This document shows, one piece after another, positions 44,658 to 54,082 of a stretch of DNA of 64,000 nucleotides (position 1 is the stretch's first letter; each line of letters opens with the position of its first letter). The stretch covers positions 7,582,001-7,646,000 of the forward strand of contig NZ_CP040244.1 of the NCBI RefSeq assembly GCF_005517195.1. The letters are read 5' to 3'. Both the position numbers and the translations under genes were made by a program. This DNA is from Streptomyces vilmorinianum. Its GTDB lineage: Bacteria > Actinomycetota > Actinomycetes > Streptomycetales > Streptomycetaceae. Under the pieces are notes generated by a model that saw nothing but the letters and a program-made list of their open reading frames with translations, made no database searches and was not told where the DNA came from.

Positions 44658-45917
44658 ATGCCCGTCGTACGTGATCTGCGCGTACTCCTGCGCCTGAGGA
44701 ACTTCCGCCGCCTGCTGGCCGTCCGCCTGCTCTCGCAGTGCGCCGACGGGGTCTACCAGGTGGCGCTGGCCACGTACGTCGTCTTCTCCCCCGAGAAGCA
44801 GACCTCCCCCGCCGCCATCGCGTCCGCCATGGCCGTGCTCCTGCTCCCGTACTCCGTCATCGGCCCCTTCGCCGGAGTGCTCCTGGACCGCTGGCAACGA
44901 CGCCAGGTCTTCCTCTACGGGAATCTGCTGCGGGCACTCCTCGCCTCCGTCACGGCGGTACTGATGCTCGCCTCCGTGCCCGACTGGCTCTTCTACGGCT
45001 CCGCCCTGTCGGTGACCGCCGTCAACCGCTTCGTCCTCGCGGGTCTCTCGGCCTCACTGCCACGCGTCGTCGACGCCGACCGGCTGGTCGTGGCCAACTC
45101 GCTCTCGCCGACCGCCGGCACGGTGGCCGCGACCGCGGGCGGCGGTCTGGCCTTCGGGGTACGCCTGCTCTCCGAGGACTCCGATGCCGCCGTCGTGCTC
45201 CTCGGCGCTCTCCTCTACCTCTGCTCCGCCCTCGCCTCGCTGCGGATGCCCAGGGACCTCCTCGGCCCCGATCCCGAACTGGTCCAGCCCCGACTCGGCG
45301 CCGCCCTGACCTCGACGGCCCGTGGGCTCAGGGAAGGACTGCGCCATCTGGCCGAGCGGCGGCCCGCGGCCCGCGCTCTGGCCGCGGTGACCCTGATGCG
45401 TTTCTGCTACGGCGCGCTGACGGTGACCGTCCTGATGCTCTGCCGCTACGCCTGGAGCTCCACGGAGTCGGAAGGCCTGGCACTGCTGGGTCTGGCCGTC
45501 GCCTTCTCCGGGGCCGGGTTCTTCGCGGCGGCCGTCGTCTCCCCCTGGGCGATCGGACGCTTCGGCCCCTTCGGCTGGATGACCGTGTGCGCGGGTTCGG
45601 CAGCCGTTCTGGAGCCCGCTCTGGGCCTGCCCTTCGCGCAGACCCCTCTGCTGATCGCGGCGTTCCTGCTGGGGCTCACCACCCAGGGATCCAAGATCGC
45701 GACGGACACGGTGGTGCAGAAGACCGTGGACGATGCCTTCCGTGGACGGGTCTTCTCGCTCTACGACGTGCTCTTCAACGTCGCCTTCGTCGGCGCCGCC
45801 GGGATCGCGGCGCTGATGCTGCCGCCGGACGGCCGGTCCGTCCCGCTGCTCGTGCTGGTCGCCGCGCTCTACGCCTCGATCGCGCTGATGCTGGCGCGCG
45901 GACGGCAGGAGGGGTGA
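44658..45917 (+). CDS. MFS-family transporter
   Basis: 419 residues with twelve predicted helices of the major facilitator fold. The loop between helices 2 and 3 reads GVLLDRWQRRQVFLYGN, the usual DRxxRR motif. A substrate cannot be named; the branch resembles multidrug-efflux MFS proteins. The ATG at 44658 (MPVVRDLRVLL) is chosen, with a GTG at 44643 as an alternative; neither has a clear ribosome binding site. Two parS sites follow the stop at once. Confidence 0.88.
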   Translation: MPVVRDLRVLLRLRNFRRLLAVRLLSQCADGVYQVALATYVVFSPEKQTSPAAIASAMAVLLLPYSVIGPFAGVLLDRWQRRQVFLYGNLLRALLASVTAVLMLASVPDWLFYGSALSVTAVNRFVLAGLSASLPRVVDADRLVVANSLSPTAGTVAATAGGGLAFGVRLLSEDSDAAVVLLGALLYLCSALASLRMPRDLLGPDPELVQPRLGAALTSTARGLREGLRHLAERRPAARALAAVTLMRFCYGALTVTVLMLCRYAWSSTESEGLALLGLAVAFSGAGFFAAAVVSPWAIGRFGPFGWMTVCAGSAAVLEPALGLPFAQTPLLIAAFLLGLTTQGSKIATDTVVQKTVDDAFRGRVFSLYDVLFNVAFVGAAGIAALMLPPDGRSVPLLVLVAALYASIALMLARGRQEG

Positions 45918-45918
45918 T

Positions 45919-45932
45919 GTTTCACGTGAAAC
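45919..45932. other. parS: parS centromere site after the MFS gene
   Basis: Perfect GTTTCACGTGAAAC, one base after the MFS stop. Flanking GGGGTGAT/ATCACCCC extends the palindrome to 30 bp, so it may also form a hairpin terminator. Confidence 0.93.
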
Positions 45933-45962
45933 ATCACCCCTCCCACGCGCCGCTCGGTCGAT

Positions 45963-45976
45963 GTTTCACGTGAAAC
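45963..45976. other. parS: parS centromere site, second of a pair
   Basis: Perfect GTTTCACGTGAAAC, 44 bp centre-to-centre from the previous site. The palindrome is extended by CGGTCGAT/ATCGACCG on the sides. Confidence 0.93.
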
Positions 45977-45991
45977 ATCGACCGATCCGGC

Positions 45992-47434
45992 TCAGTTCTG
46001 AGCCGTCCACCACTCCTTGAGCGCCGCGACGGCCGCCTCGTGCTCCATCGGCCCGTTCTCCAGGCGCAGCTCCAGCAGGAACTTGTACGCCTGCCCGACG
46101 CCCGGGCCGGGCCGGATGCCGAGGATCTCCTGGATCTGGTTGCCGTCCAGGTCGGGCCGGATCGCGTCCAGCTCCTCCTGCTCCTGGAGCTGAGCGATCC
46201 GCTCCTCCAGTCCGTCGTAGGCGCGCGAGAGGGCACCGGCCTTGCGCTTGTTCCGCGTCGTGCAGTCCGAGCGGGTCAGCTTGTGCAGGCGCGAGAGCAG
46301 CGGGCCGGCGTCACGGACGTAGCGGCGCACCGCCGAGTCGGTCCACTCGCCCGTCCCGTAACCGTGGAAGCGGAGGTGCAGCTCCACGAGCCGCGAGACG
46401 TCCTTGATCATCTCGTTGGAGTACTTCAGCGCGGTCATGCGCTTCTTGGTCATCTTCGCGCCGACCACCTCGTGATGATGGAACGAGACCCGGCCGTCCT
46501 TCTCGAAGCGGCGGGTGCGCGGCTTACCGATGTCGTGGAGCAGGGCGGCGAGGCGCAGCACGAGGTCCGGCCCGTCCTCCTCCAGGTCGATCGCCTGGTC
46601 CAGGACGGTCAGGGAGTGCTCGTAGACGTCCTTGTGCCGGTGGTGCTCGTCGCTCTCGAGTCGCAGGGCCGGCAGTTCGGGCAGCACATGGTCGGCAAGG
46701 CCGGTGTCGACCAGCAGACCGAGGCCCTTGCGGGGGTGGGTGGAGATCAGGAGCTTGTTGAGCTCCTCACGGACGCGCTCGGCGGAGACGATCTCCAGGC
46801 GGCCGGCCATCTCCGTCATCGCCGTGACGACCTCGGGGGCCACCTCGAAGTCGAGCTGGGCGGCGAAGCGGGCGGCGCGCATCATGCGCAGCGGGTCGTC
46901 GGAGAAGGACTCCTCCGGCGTTCCAGGCGTGCGCAGGACACGTGCGGCAAGGTCGTCGAGGCCGCCGTGCGGGTCGATGAACTCCTTCTCCGGGAGAGCC
47001 ACGGCCATGGCGTTGACCGTGAAGTCACGCCGGACGAGGTCCTCCTCGATGGAGTCGCCGTAGGAGACCTCCGGCTTGCGCGAGGTGCGGTCGTACGCCT
47101 CGGACCGGTAGGTCGTCACCTCGATCTGGTAGCCGCTCTTCTGGCAGCCGACGGTGCCGAAGGCGATCCCGACCTCCCAGACCGAGTCGGCCCACGGACG
47201 GACGATCTTCAGTACGTCCTCGGGGCGGGCATCGGTCGTGAAGTCGAGGTCGTTGCCGAGCCGGCCGAGCAACGCGTCCCGTACCGAGCCGCCGACCAGG
47301 GCGAGGCTGAACCCCGCCTCCTGGAATCGGACGGCGAGGTCGTCGGCGACAGGGGACACACGCAGCAGTTCGCTGACCGCGCGGCGTTGCACCTGGCTCA
47401 GTTCAGTCGGGGTGTCTTCGTTGGCGTTCGGCAC
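45992..47434 (-). CDS. cca: CCA-adding tRNA nucleotidyltransferase (PcnA/Cca type)
   Basis: 480 residues. The polymerase-beta-type head has the RRDFTVNAMA and LVGGSVRDALLGRLGNDLDFTT motifs (catalytic DxD). An HD domain follows in the middle (LLHDIGKPRTR). The enzyme adds or repairs the 3' CCA of tRNAs; the annotation poly(A) polymerase (pcnA) for this locus is historical. The GTG at 47434 (VPNANEDTP) is used, without a good ribosome binding site. It converges with the MFS gene, with two parS sites between them. Confidence 0.93.
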   Translation of the reverse strand: MPNANEDTPTELSQVQRRAVSELLRVSPVADDLAVRFQEAGFSLALVGGSVRDALLGRLGNDLDFTTDARPEDVLKIVRPWADSVWEVGIAFGTVGCQKSGYQIEVTTYRSEAYDRTSRKPEVSYGDSIEEDLVRRDFTVNAMAVALPEKEFIDPHGGLDDLAARVLRTPGTPEESFSDDPLRMMRAARFAAQLDFEVAPEVVTAMTEMAGRLEIVSAERVREELNKLLISTHPRKGLGLLVDTGLADHVLPELPALRLESDEHHRHKDVYEHSLTVLDQAIDLEEDGPDLVLRLAALLHDIGKPRTRRFEKDGRVSFHHHEVVGAKMTKKRMTALKYSNEMIKDVSRLVELHLRFHGYGTGEWTDSAVRRYVRDAGPLLSRLHKLTRSDCTTRNKRKAGALSRAYDGLEERIAQLQEQEELDAIRPDLDGNQIQEILGIRPGPGVGQAYKFLLELRLENGPMEHEAAVAALKEWWTAQN

Positions 47435-47602
47435 AACAGAAAAGGGTACGTGCCCCGGCCCGCGGCGGCGTCCTCGTTTTCTCCCGGCCGGACGGGCTCG
47501 TCCCATCAGCTGGAGCAGTCCCCGGCACTTGGCCGTGGCGTGCCTCGTTACCATGCGTGGACACAGCAACGGGGAACCACCGGCACCACTGATACGACGA
47601 GG

Positions 47603-49972
47603 ATGGGCGAACGCGTGGCCGAGGCGGCAGACATCCAGGGGACCCTTCCCTCACCTGCCCGTCTGTGGCTGCGCCGCACGGCGTCCCTCCTGGCGGGGGC
47701 GCCCCTGCTGGCCGGACTGCTGCAGGGCGCGGCGACCCCCTCGGTCACCGCCGCCGAGAGCGCCACCGGCTCCCGGACCGTCGATGTGTCTCTCGACACG
47801 CTCTCGCCGAGCGCTCCGGTGGAAGGCGACACGGTCACCGTCTCCGGGACCGTGACCAACCAGAGCAAGCAGACCGTGACCGACGCCACGGTCGACGTCA
47901 GGGTCGGTCCCCGGATGACGAGCCGGAGCGAGATCGAGGACGTCTCGGGTCGTACCGGCTTCCGGCCGGGCAGCGATCCCGCCCCCCTGGGCGGCGGCTA
48001 CACGGTCAAGATCCCCCGGCTGGCAGCCGGACTCAGCCAGGAGTTCAAGCTCTCCGTACCGGTCTCCAAGCTCGGGCTCGAGGACGAGGGTGTCTACCAG
48101 CTGGGCGTCTCGCTCTCGGGACAGACGCAGTCCCAGTCCGGGGAGCAGGTGCTCGGGATCGAGCGGACCTTCCTGCCCTACCAGCCCGAGGCGGCGGAGA
48201 AGAAGACCCAGCTGACCTACCTCTGGCCGCTGATCTCCTCGGCTCATGTCTCGGCGGAGACCGGCACGGACGATCAGCAGACCCCGGTCTTCGAGAACGA
48301 CGAGCTGGCCGCCGAGCTCGCCCCCGGCGGGCGGCTGGACCACATGGTCACGCTGGGCAAGGAACTCCCTGTCACCTGGGTGATCGACCCGGACCTGCTG
48401 GCCACCGTCGATGCCATGACGAGGAGCTACCAGGTCAAGAACGGCACGGGCACGGTGCCGGGGACCAACCAGGCGGTCGCCGAGCGTTGGCTGGACGCGC
48501 TGGAGAAGGCCGTGGTGGGCCGCAAGATCGTCGCCCTGCCGTTCGCCGACCCGGACATCGCCTCGCTCGCTCACCGGGGCAAGGACGTCCCCGGCTCGCT
48601 GAGCCACCTCCGGCCGGCGACCGAGCTGGCCGGGACGACCGTGGAGACCATCCTCCATGTGAAGCCGTCCACCGACTTCTCCTGGCCCGTCGACGGGGCC
48701 GTCGACCCCTCGATCATGGATGTCGCCACCTCGGCAGGCGCCCGCAAGGTGATCGCCCGCAGCGACAGCTTCCGGGACGACCTCCCGTACACCCCGACCG
48801 CCGCACGCCCCATCGGCGGCGGCACCACCGCGGTCGTCAGTGACGCCTACCTCTCGACGGCGTTCGAGGGCGACATGCTCTCCACCGGGAACTCCACCCT
48901 CGCCGTCCAGGAGTTCCTGGCCCAGTCGCTCGCGGTGACCCTGGAGCAGCCCGACCAGCAGCGCAGCGTCGTGGTCGCTCCGCAGCGGCTCCCGACGACC
49001 GCCCAGGCGCAGACCATGGCGAACGCGCTGCGCGGACTTTCGGCCCAGCGCTGGACCCAGCCCCTCGATCTGATCGCGGCCGCCGCCGTGAAGCCGGACC
49101 CGGACGCGACGACCACGGTGCCCGGCGGCTCCCGGTATCCGCAGTCGCTGCGCAAGCAGGAGCTGCCGGTCGAGGCCTTCCGCGACATGAAGAACACCCG
49201 CGAGGACCTGGACGACTTCAAGGTCATCCTGACCCAGCCGGACCGCGTGGTGACCCCGTTCGGCAACGCGATCAGCCGCGAGATGTCCACGTCCTGGCGT
49301 GGTCAGGCCCCCGCGGCTTCGCTGTACCGGATCACGGTCCACGAGTACCTCAAGAGCCTCACCAAAGAGGTTCAGCTGATCAAGAAGTCGGATCTCACGC
49401 TGTCGGGCCGCAGCGCCACCATCCCGGTGACCGTGCAGAACAAGCTGCTGCAAGGCGTGGACCACCTGGTGCTGAGGCTGACCTCCGGCAACAAGCCCCG
49501 TCTGAAGCTCAACGGCGGCGACGCCGTCGCCGAGCTCCCGGTGAAGATCAACGGCGGGCACAGCCAGTCCGTGAAGTTCACCGCCTCGGCCAACGCCAAC
49601 GGCCCGGTGCCGATGACGGCCCAGCTGTTCACCGAGGACGGCACGCCGTACGGAGAGCCGATGACCTTCACGGTGAAGGTCTCCGAGATCACCGCGACCG
49701 TGATGCTCGTCATCGCCGGAGGCGTGCTGCTCCTCGTTCTCGCCGGAGCGCGCATGTACACCCAGCGCAAGCGCGCGGCCGCCAGGAACGCCGAGGCGGA
49801 AACCCAGGACGAGGCCCAGGAAGAAGTCCCGGCAGAGACCGGGGCGGAAGCCGCGGAGACCGAGGTGGAGGCCGTGGAGGGCGACGTTCCCGAGCAGCCG
49901 AGTGACCCGACACCGGACACCGGTCCCGAAAGCGGCGACCCGTCGGGCCCGGGTGAGAAAGTGGACCGTTGA
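47603..49972 (+). CDS. Large membrane-anchored extracytoplasmic protein (DUF6049-like)
   Basis: 789 residues. A signal or anchor helix lies at about 28-45, ahead of a CARDB-like beta domain (EGDTVTVSGTVTNQSKQTVTDATVDV). A long middle region, with TWVIDPDLL and a polysaccharide-deacetylase-like layout, follows, then a membrane helix (about 705-725) and an acidic cytoplasmic tail. Most of the protein lies outside the cell. It precedes murJ by 46 bp on the same strand, in an order conserved across actinomycetes, which suggests a cell-wall job. The exact start is uncertain: ATG 47603 or GTG 47615. Confidence 0.78.
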   Translation: MGERVAEAADIQGTLPSPARLWLRRTASLLAGAPLLAGLLQGAATPSVTAAESATGSRTVDVSLDTLSPSAPVEGDTVTVSGTVTNQSKQTVTDATVDVRVGPRMTSRSEIEDVSGRTGFRPGSDPAPLGGGYTVKIPRLAAGLSQEFKLSVPVSKLGLEDEGVYQLGVSLSGQTQSQSGEQVLGIERTFLPYQPEAAEKKTQLTYLWPLISSAHVSAETGTDDQQTPVFENDELAAELAPGGRLDHMVTLGKELPVTWVIDPDLLATVDAMTRSYQVKNGTGTVPGTNQAVAERWLDALEKAVVGRKIVALPFADPDIASLAHRGKDVPGSLSHLRPATELAGTTVETILHVKPSTDFSWPVDGAVDPSIMDVATSAGARKVIARSDSFRDDLPYTPTAARPIGGGTTAVVSDAYLSTAFEGDMLSTGNSTLAVQEFLAQSLAVTLEQPDQQRSVVVAPQRLPTTAQAQTMANALRGLSAQRWTQPLDLIAAAAVKPDPDATTTVPGGSRYPQSLRKQELPVEAFRDMKNTREDLDDFKVILTQPDRVVTPFGNAISREMSTSWRGQAPAASLYRITVHEYLKSLTKEVQLIKKSDLTLSGRSATIPVTVQNKLLQGVDHLVLRLTSGNKPRLKLNGGDAVAELPVKINGGHSQSVKFTASANANGPVPMTAQLFTEDGTPYGEPMTFTVKVSEITATVMLVIAGGVLLLVLAGARMYTQRKRAAARNAEAETQDEAQEEVPAETGAEAAETEVEAVEGDVPEQPSDPTPDTGPESGDPSGPGEKVDR

Positions 49973-50018
49973 GCGATGTCGTGGCCGGTCGGCCGGGGAC
50001 GATGAGGTGGGGTAACCA

Positions 50019-52226
50019 ATGAACGCGCCGTACGACGGTGACCGCGGCCAGGGCGCGGGCGGCACCGAGCCGTCCGGCGGAACGCCCGCGGCGACCCCGG
50101 GACCCGGCCAGGGGCCGGTTCCCCCGCCGCAGCAGCCCGCCCAGGACCCCTACGCCCAGAACCAGTACGCCCAGGACCCCTACGTCCAGGACGCCTACAC
50201 CCACGATCCCTACCGGGCGCAGGATCTCTCGGCACAGGACCCGGTGACCGAGGCTCTCTACGACCGCGCCGCGCACCCCCCGCCCCCTCCGGGCACCTAC
50301 CAGGAGCCGCAGCCGCTGTACCAGCAGCCGGCCACGCCCCCGCACGCCCCGGACCCGCGGGTCTGGGCACAGACCCCGGCCCCCGAGCCGGACGGCCCCT
50401 CGCGTCGTCTGCCGTACGGCGACGACGCCCGCACCGTCCAGTTCACCGGCGTGGACGACCTGGTGACCCGGGCCGGCGACGAGGAGCCCGAGCCGGACGC
50501 CTTCGCGCACCTCTACCGGGACCAGCAGACCCCCGGCCAGGTGCCCCCGCCCGCCCCGGAGCCGAATCCGATGCCCGCCCCCGCCCCGAAGAAGTCCGGC
50601 CGCGCCTCCGGGCTTCTGAAGTCGAGCGCCGTGATGGCGGCCGGCACCCTCGTCTCCCGTCTCACCGGCTTCGTCCGCAGCCTGGTGATCACCGGCGCGC
50701 TCGGCGCCGCCCTGCTCGGTGACACGTTCACCGTCGCGTACACCCTGCCGACGATGATCTACATCCTCACGGTCGGCGGCGGTCTCAACTCGGTCTTCGT
50801 GCCGCAGCTCGTCCGCTCGATGAAGAACGACGAGGACGGCGGCGAGGCCTACGCCAACCGGCTGCTGACTCTGGTCATGGTGGCGCTCGGCCTGATCGTG
50901 GCCATCGCCGTCTTCGCGGCCCCGCTGCTCATCCGGCTGATGTCGAACACCATCGCCGACGATGCCGCCGCCAACAGCGTCGCCGTGACCTTCGCCCGCT
51001 ACTGCCTGCCCACCATCTTCTTCATGGGTGTGCATGTGGTGATGGGTCAGATCCTCAACGCCCGGGGCAAGTTCGGCGCGATGATGTGGACCCCGGTCCT
51101 CAACAACATCGTCATGATCGTCACGTTCGGCCTGTTCATCTGGGTCTACGGCACCTCCGCCGACTCCCACATGGGTGTGCAGACCATCCCGGACGACGGC
51201 ATCCGCCTCCTCGGCATCGGCACCCTGCTCGGCCTGGTCGTGCAGGCGCTCGCGATGATCCCCTACCTCCGCGAGACGGGCTTCCGGTTCCGGCCCCGCT
51301 TCGACTGGAAGGGCCACGGCCTCGGCAAGACCGTCAAACTGGCCAAGTGGACCGTGCTGTTCGTCCTCGCCAACCAGGCGGGTGTGCTGGTCGTGACCCA
51401 GCTCGCCACGGCGGCCGGTGAGGAGTCCGGCAAGGACGGCGCCGGCTTCCTCGCGTACTCCAACGCCCAGCTGATCTGGGGCATGCCGCAGGCCATCATC
51501 ACCGTCTCGGTCATGGCCGCGCTGCTGCCCCGCATCTCCCGCGCGGCCCACGACAACGACCCCGGCGCCGTCCGTGACGACATCTCGCAGGGCCTGCGGA
51601 ACTCCGCCGTCGCGATCGTCCCGGTGGCCTTCGCCTTCCTCGCGCTCGGCGTGCCGATGAGCACCCTGCTCTACGCCTCCAGCGGCCTCGAAGCCGCCCG
51701 GGGCATGGGCTTCATCCTCATGGCCTTCGGCCTCGGCCTGATCCCGTACTCCGTCCAGTACGTCGTGCTGCGCGGCTTCTACGCGTACGAGGACACCCGG
51801 ACGCCCTTCTACAACACCGTCATCGTCGCCGCCGTCAACGCGGCTGCCTCGGCGGCCTGTTACTTCGTGCTCCCGGCCCAGTGGGCCGTCGTCGGCATGG
51901 CCGCCGCGTACGGTCTGGCCTACGCGGTCGGCGTCGGCGTCGCCTGGCGCCGCCTGCGCAACCGGCTGGGCGGCGACCTGGACGGCGCCCATGTCATGCG
52001 GACCTACGCCCGCCTCTGCCTCGCCTCGCTGCCTGCCGCGATCGTGGCCGGCGCGGTCGGCTTCGGCATCCTGAAGGCCCTCGGCGAGGACGCTCTCGGC
52101 TCGCTCGTGGCCCTGCTCGTCGGCGGAGTCACGCTGCTCGGCGTCTTCTTCGTGGCGGCCAAGCGCATGCGGATCGAAGAGCTGAACTCCATGGTCGGTA
52201 TGGTCCGTGGGCGCCTGGGACGGTAG
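50019..52226 (+). CDS. murJ: Lipid II flippase MurJ (MviN) with long N-terminal extension
   Basis: 735 residues. The last 540 form a MurJ flippase of about fourteen helices (from residue 205: SSAVMAAGTLVSRLTGFVRS), which moves lipid II across the membrane for peptidoglycan synthesis. The first 200 residues are a Pro/Gln/Tyr-rich, probably disordered cytoplasmic extension containing NQYAQDPY and VQDAYTHDPY repeats. In mycobacteria the MurJ homologue instead carries a C-terminal pseudokinase; here a pseudokinase is encoded by the next gene, 118 bp downstream. ATG at 50019. Confidence 0.93.
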   Translation: MNAPYDGDRGQGAGGTEPSGGTPAATPGPGQGPVPPPQQPAQDPYAQNQYAQDPYVQDAYTHDPYRAQDLSAQDPVTEALYDRAAHPPPPPGTYQEPQPLYQQPATPPHAPDPRVWAQTPAPEPDGPSRRLPYGDDARTVQFTGVDDLVTRAGDEEPEPDAFAHLYRDQQTPGQVPPPAPEPNPMPAPAPKKSGRASGLLKSSAVMAAGTLVSRLTGFVRSLVITGALGAALLGDTFTVAYTLPTMIYILTVGGGLNSVFVPQLVRSMKNDEDGGEAYANRLLTLVMVALGLIVAIAVFAAPLLIRLMSNTIADDAAANSVAVTFARYCLPTIFFMGVHVVMGQILNARGKFGAMMWTPVLNNIVMIVTFGLFIWVYGTSADSHMGVQTIPDDGIRLLGIGTLLGLVVQALAMIPYLRETGFRFRPRFDWKGHGLGKTVKLAKWTVLFVLANQAGVLVVTQLATAAGEESGKDGAGFLAYSNAQLIWGMPQAIITVSVMAALLPRISRAAHDNDPGAVRDDISQGLRNSAVAIVPVAFAFLALGVPMSTLLYASSGLEAARGMGFILMAFGLGLIPYSVQYVVLRGFYAYEDTRTPFYNTVIVAAVNAAASAACYFVLPAQWAVVGMAAAYGLAYAVGVGVAWRRLRNRLGGDLDGAHVMRTYARLCLASLPAAIVAGAVGFGILKALGEDALGSLVALLVGGVTLLGVFFVAAKRMRIEELNSMVGMVRGRLGR

Positions 52227-52344
52227 GAAAGCCAGTCACGCACAACCATCGTCGGCCGCCGTGTGTCGTGCATAGCGGCCGACTGTGGGCACAATTGGCA
52301 TGGCTGTTGGATGTGGCGCAACGGATGGGGAGGCAGGAACGACG

Positions 52345-54057
52345 GTGGCGGAACGTAGCACGGCTGCCGTCGACGTGGCCGACAACAGCGGTGACGACCC
52401 GCTGACCGCGAAGGCGGACAAGGCCGCGACCGACGGGGTGGCGGAAGCGCAGGACACGGCGGACACGTCCGCCGAGGTCGCAGAGGACAAGGCCGGTAAC
52501 CGGCAGAACGGCGAACAGCCTTCCATCGAGACACCTGAGCTGCACAGCGGCCACAAGTTGGCCAGGCGCTACCGCCTGGAGGAGTGCGTCACTCGTCTGG
52601 ACGGTTTCAGCAGTTGGCGTGCCGTCGACGAGAAGCTGCGTCGTGCGGTCGGCGTCCATCTGCTGCCGGCCGACCACCCCCGGGCGCGTTCGGTCCTCGC
52701 CGCGGCGCGCTCCTCGGCGCTCCTCGGAGACCCCCGTTTCGTCCAGGTCCTCGACGCCGTCGAGGAGAACGACCTCGTGTACGTGGTGCACGAGTGGCTT
52801 CCCGACTCCACCGAGCTGACGACCCTGCTCGCCGCAGGTCCGCTGGAGCCGCACGACGCCTATCAGCTCGTCAGCCAGGTCTCCCAGGCCATGGCCGCCG
52901 CGCACCGCGAAGGCCTTGCGCACCTCCGCCTCACCCCGAGCGCCGTCCTGCGCAGCTCCACCGGCCAGTACCGGATCCGCGGCCTGGCCGTGAACGCCGC
53001 GCTGCGCGGCATCAGCGCCGAGCGGCCCCAGCGCACCGACACCGAGGCGATCGGCGCCCTGCTCTACGCCGCGCTGACCCAGCGCTGGCCGTACGAGAAC
53101 GATGCCTACGGGCTCTCCGGGCTCCCCAAGGGCGTGGGCCTGCTCGCCCCCGACCAGGTACGGGCCGGAGTGCACCGCGGTCTGTCCGAGATCGCCATGC
53201 GCGCCCTGGCCAACGACGGGGCCACCGCCTCACGCCAGGAACCGCCCTGCACGACCCCGGACGAGCTCGCCAAGGCCGTGGCGGCGATGCCCCGCATCCG
53301 TCCACCGGAGCCCGAGTTCCCCGCTCCGCCCGAGTACCAGCGCACGACCTACCAGCAGGGCACGTACGGCCGTCCTCAGCCCCGCCCGGGCATCGCGGCC
53401 GCCCAGCCGGTGGTCGCGCCCCCCGCGCCGCTCCAGAGCCGCACGGGCAAGGCCCTGAAGTGGGCCGTATCGGCGCTGCTCATCGCCGCGCTCGGACTGG
53501 GCAGCTGGCAGATCGCGGACCGGCTCCTCGACCAGAAGAACGCGCCCGAGCCCCCGCAGACGACTCAGCCGCAGAACAACGAGGACGACGAGAAGGACCC
53601 GGCGTCCGGCAAGCCCGTCAAGATCGTCGACGCCCGCGACTTCGACCCGCAGGGCACCGACGGCGGGGAGAACCCCCACCAGATAAAGAACGCCTACGAC
53701 GGCGACCCGAGCACCTCGTGGCAGACCAGCCGCTACGACCGCTACTCGAAGTTCGGCAACCTGAAGGACGGTGTCGGCATCATCCTCGACCTCGGCACGG
53801 TCCAGCAGGTCGCCAAGGTCGAGGTCACCTTCCAGGGCACCACGTCCGTCGAGCTGCGTACGGCCCCCGAGGACGCCTCGTCCCAGCCGGATCAGCCCGA
53901 CGGCTACACCAAGCAGGCCGAGACGTCGGGAAGCCAGGTGAGCCTCGTCCCGGCCAAGCCGCTGAAGACGCGCTACGTTCTCGTCTGGTTGACCGATCTG
54001 CCGAACAGCGGCGCCGGCTACCGGGGCCAAATCTCGGACATCAAGATCACCAGCTGA
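52345..54057 (+). CDS. Membrane-anchored pseudokinase linked to murJ
   Basis: 570 residues. The N-terminal 75 are acidic and disordered. A protein-kinase-like fold follows, but key residues are gone: no glycine loop, VGVHLL near 102 in place of the VAVKVL lysine, HLRLTPSAVL near 193 in place of HRDLKPSNVL, and RIRGLAV in place of DFG. A membrane helix near 373-390 leads to an extracellular beta domain (about 430-570; VKIVDARDFDPQGTDGGENP onward). Mycobacterium tuberculosis MviN fuses the same parts to MurJ and binds FhaA. Presumably it regulates MurJ. GTG at 52345 behind AGGA. Confidence 0.85.
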   Translation: MAERSTAAVDVADNSGDDPLTAKADKAATDGVAEAQDTADTSAEVAEDKAGNRQNGEQPSIETPELHSGHKLARRYRLEECVTRLDGFSSWRAVDEKLRRAVGVHLLPADHPRARSVLAAARSSALLGDPRFVQVLDAVEENDLVYVVHEWLPDSTELTTLLAAGPLEPHDAYQLVSQVSQAMAAAHREGLAHLRLTPSAVLRSSTGQYRIRGLAVNAALRGISAERPQRTDTEAIGALLYAALTQRWPYENDAYGLSGLPKGVGLLAPDQVRAGVHRGLSEIAMRALANDGATASRQEPPCTTPDELAKAVAAMPRIRPPEPEFPAPPEYQRTTYQQGTYGRPQPRPGIAAAQPVVAPPAPLQSRTGKALKWAVSALLIAALGLGSWQIADRLLDQKNAPEPPQTTQPQNNEDDEKDPASGKPVKIVDARDFDPQGTDGGENPHQIKNAYDGDPSTSWQTSRYDRYSKFGNLKDGVGIILDLGTVQQVAKVEVTFQGTTSVELRTAPEDASSQPDQPDGYTKQAETSGSQVSLVPAKPLKTRYVLVWLTDLPNSGAGYRGQISDIKITS

Positions 54058-54082
54058 CGACATCCGGGGAGGGGGCTCACCG

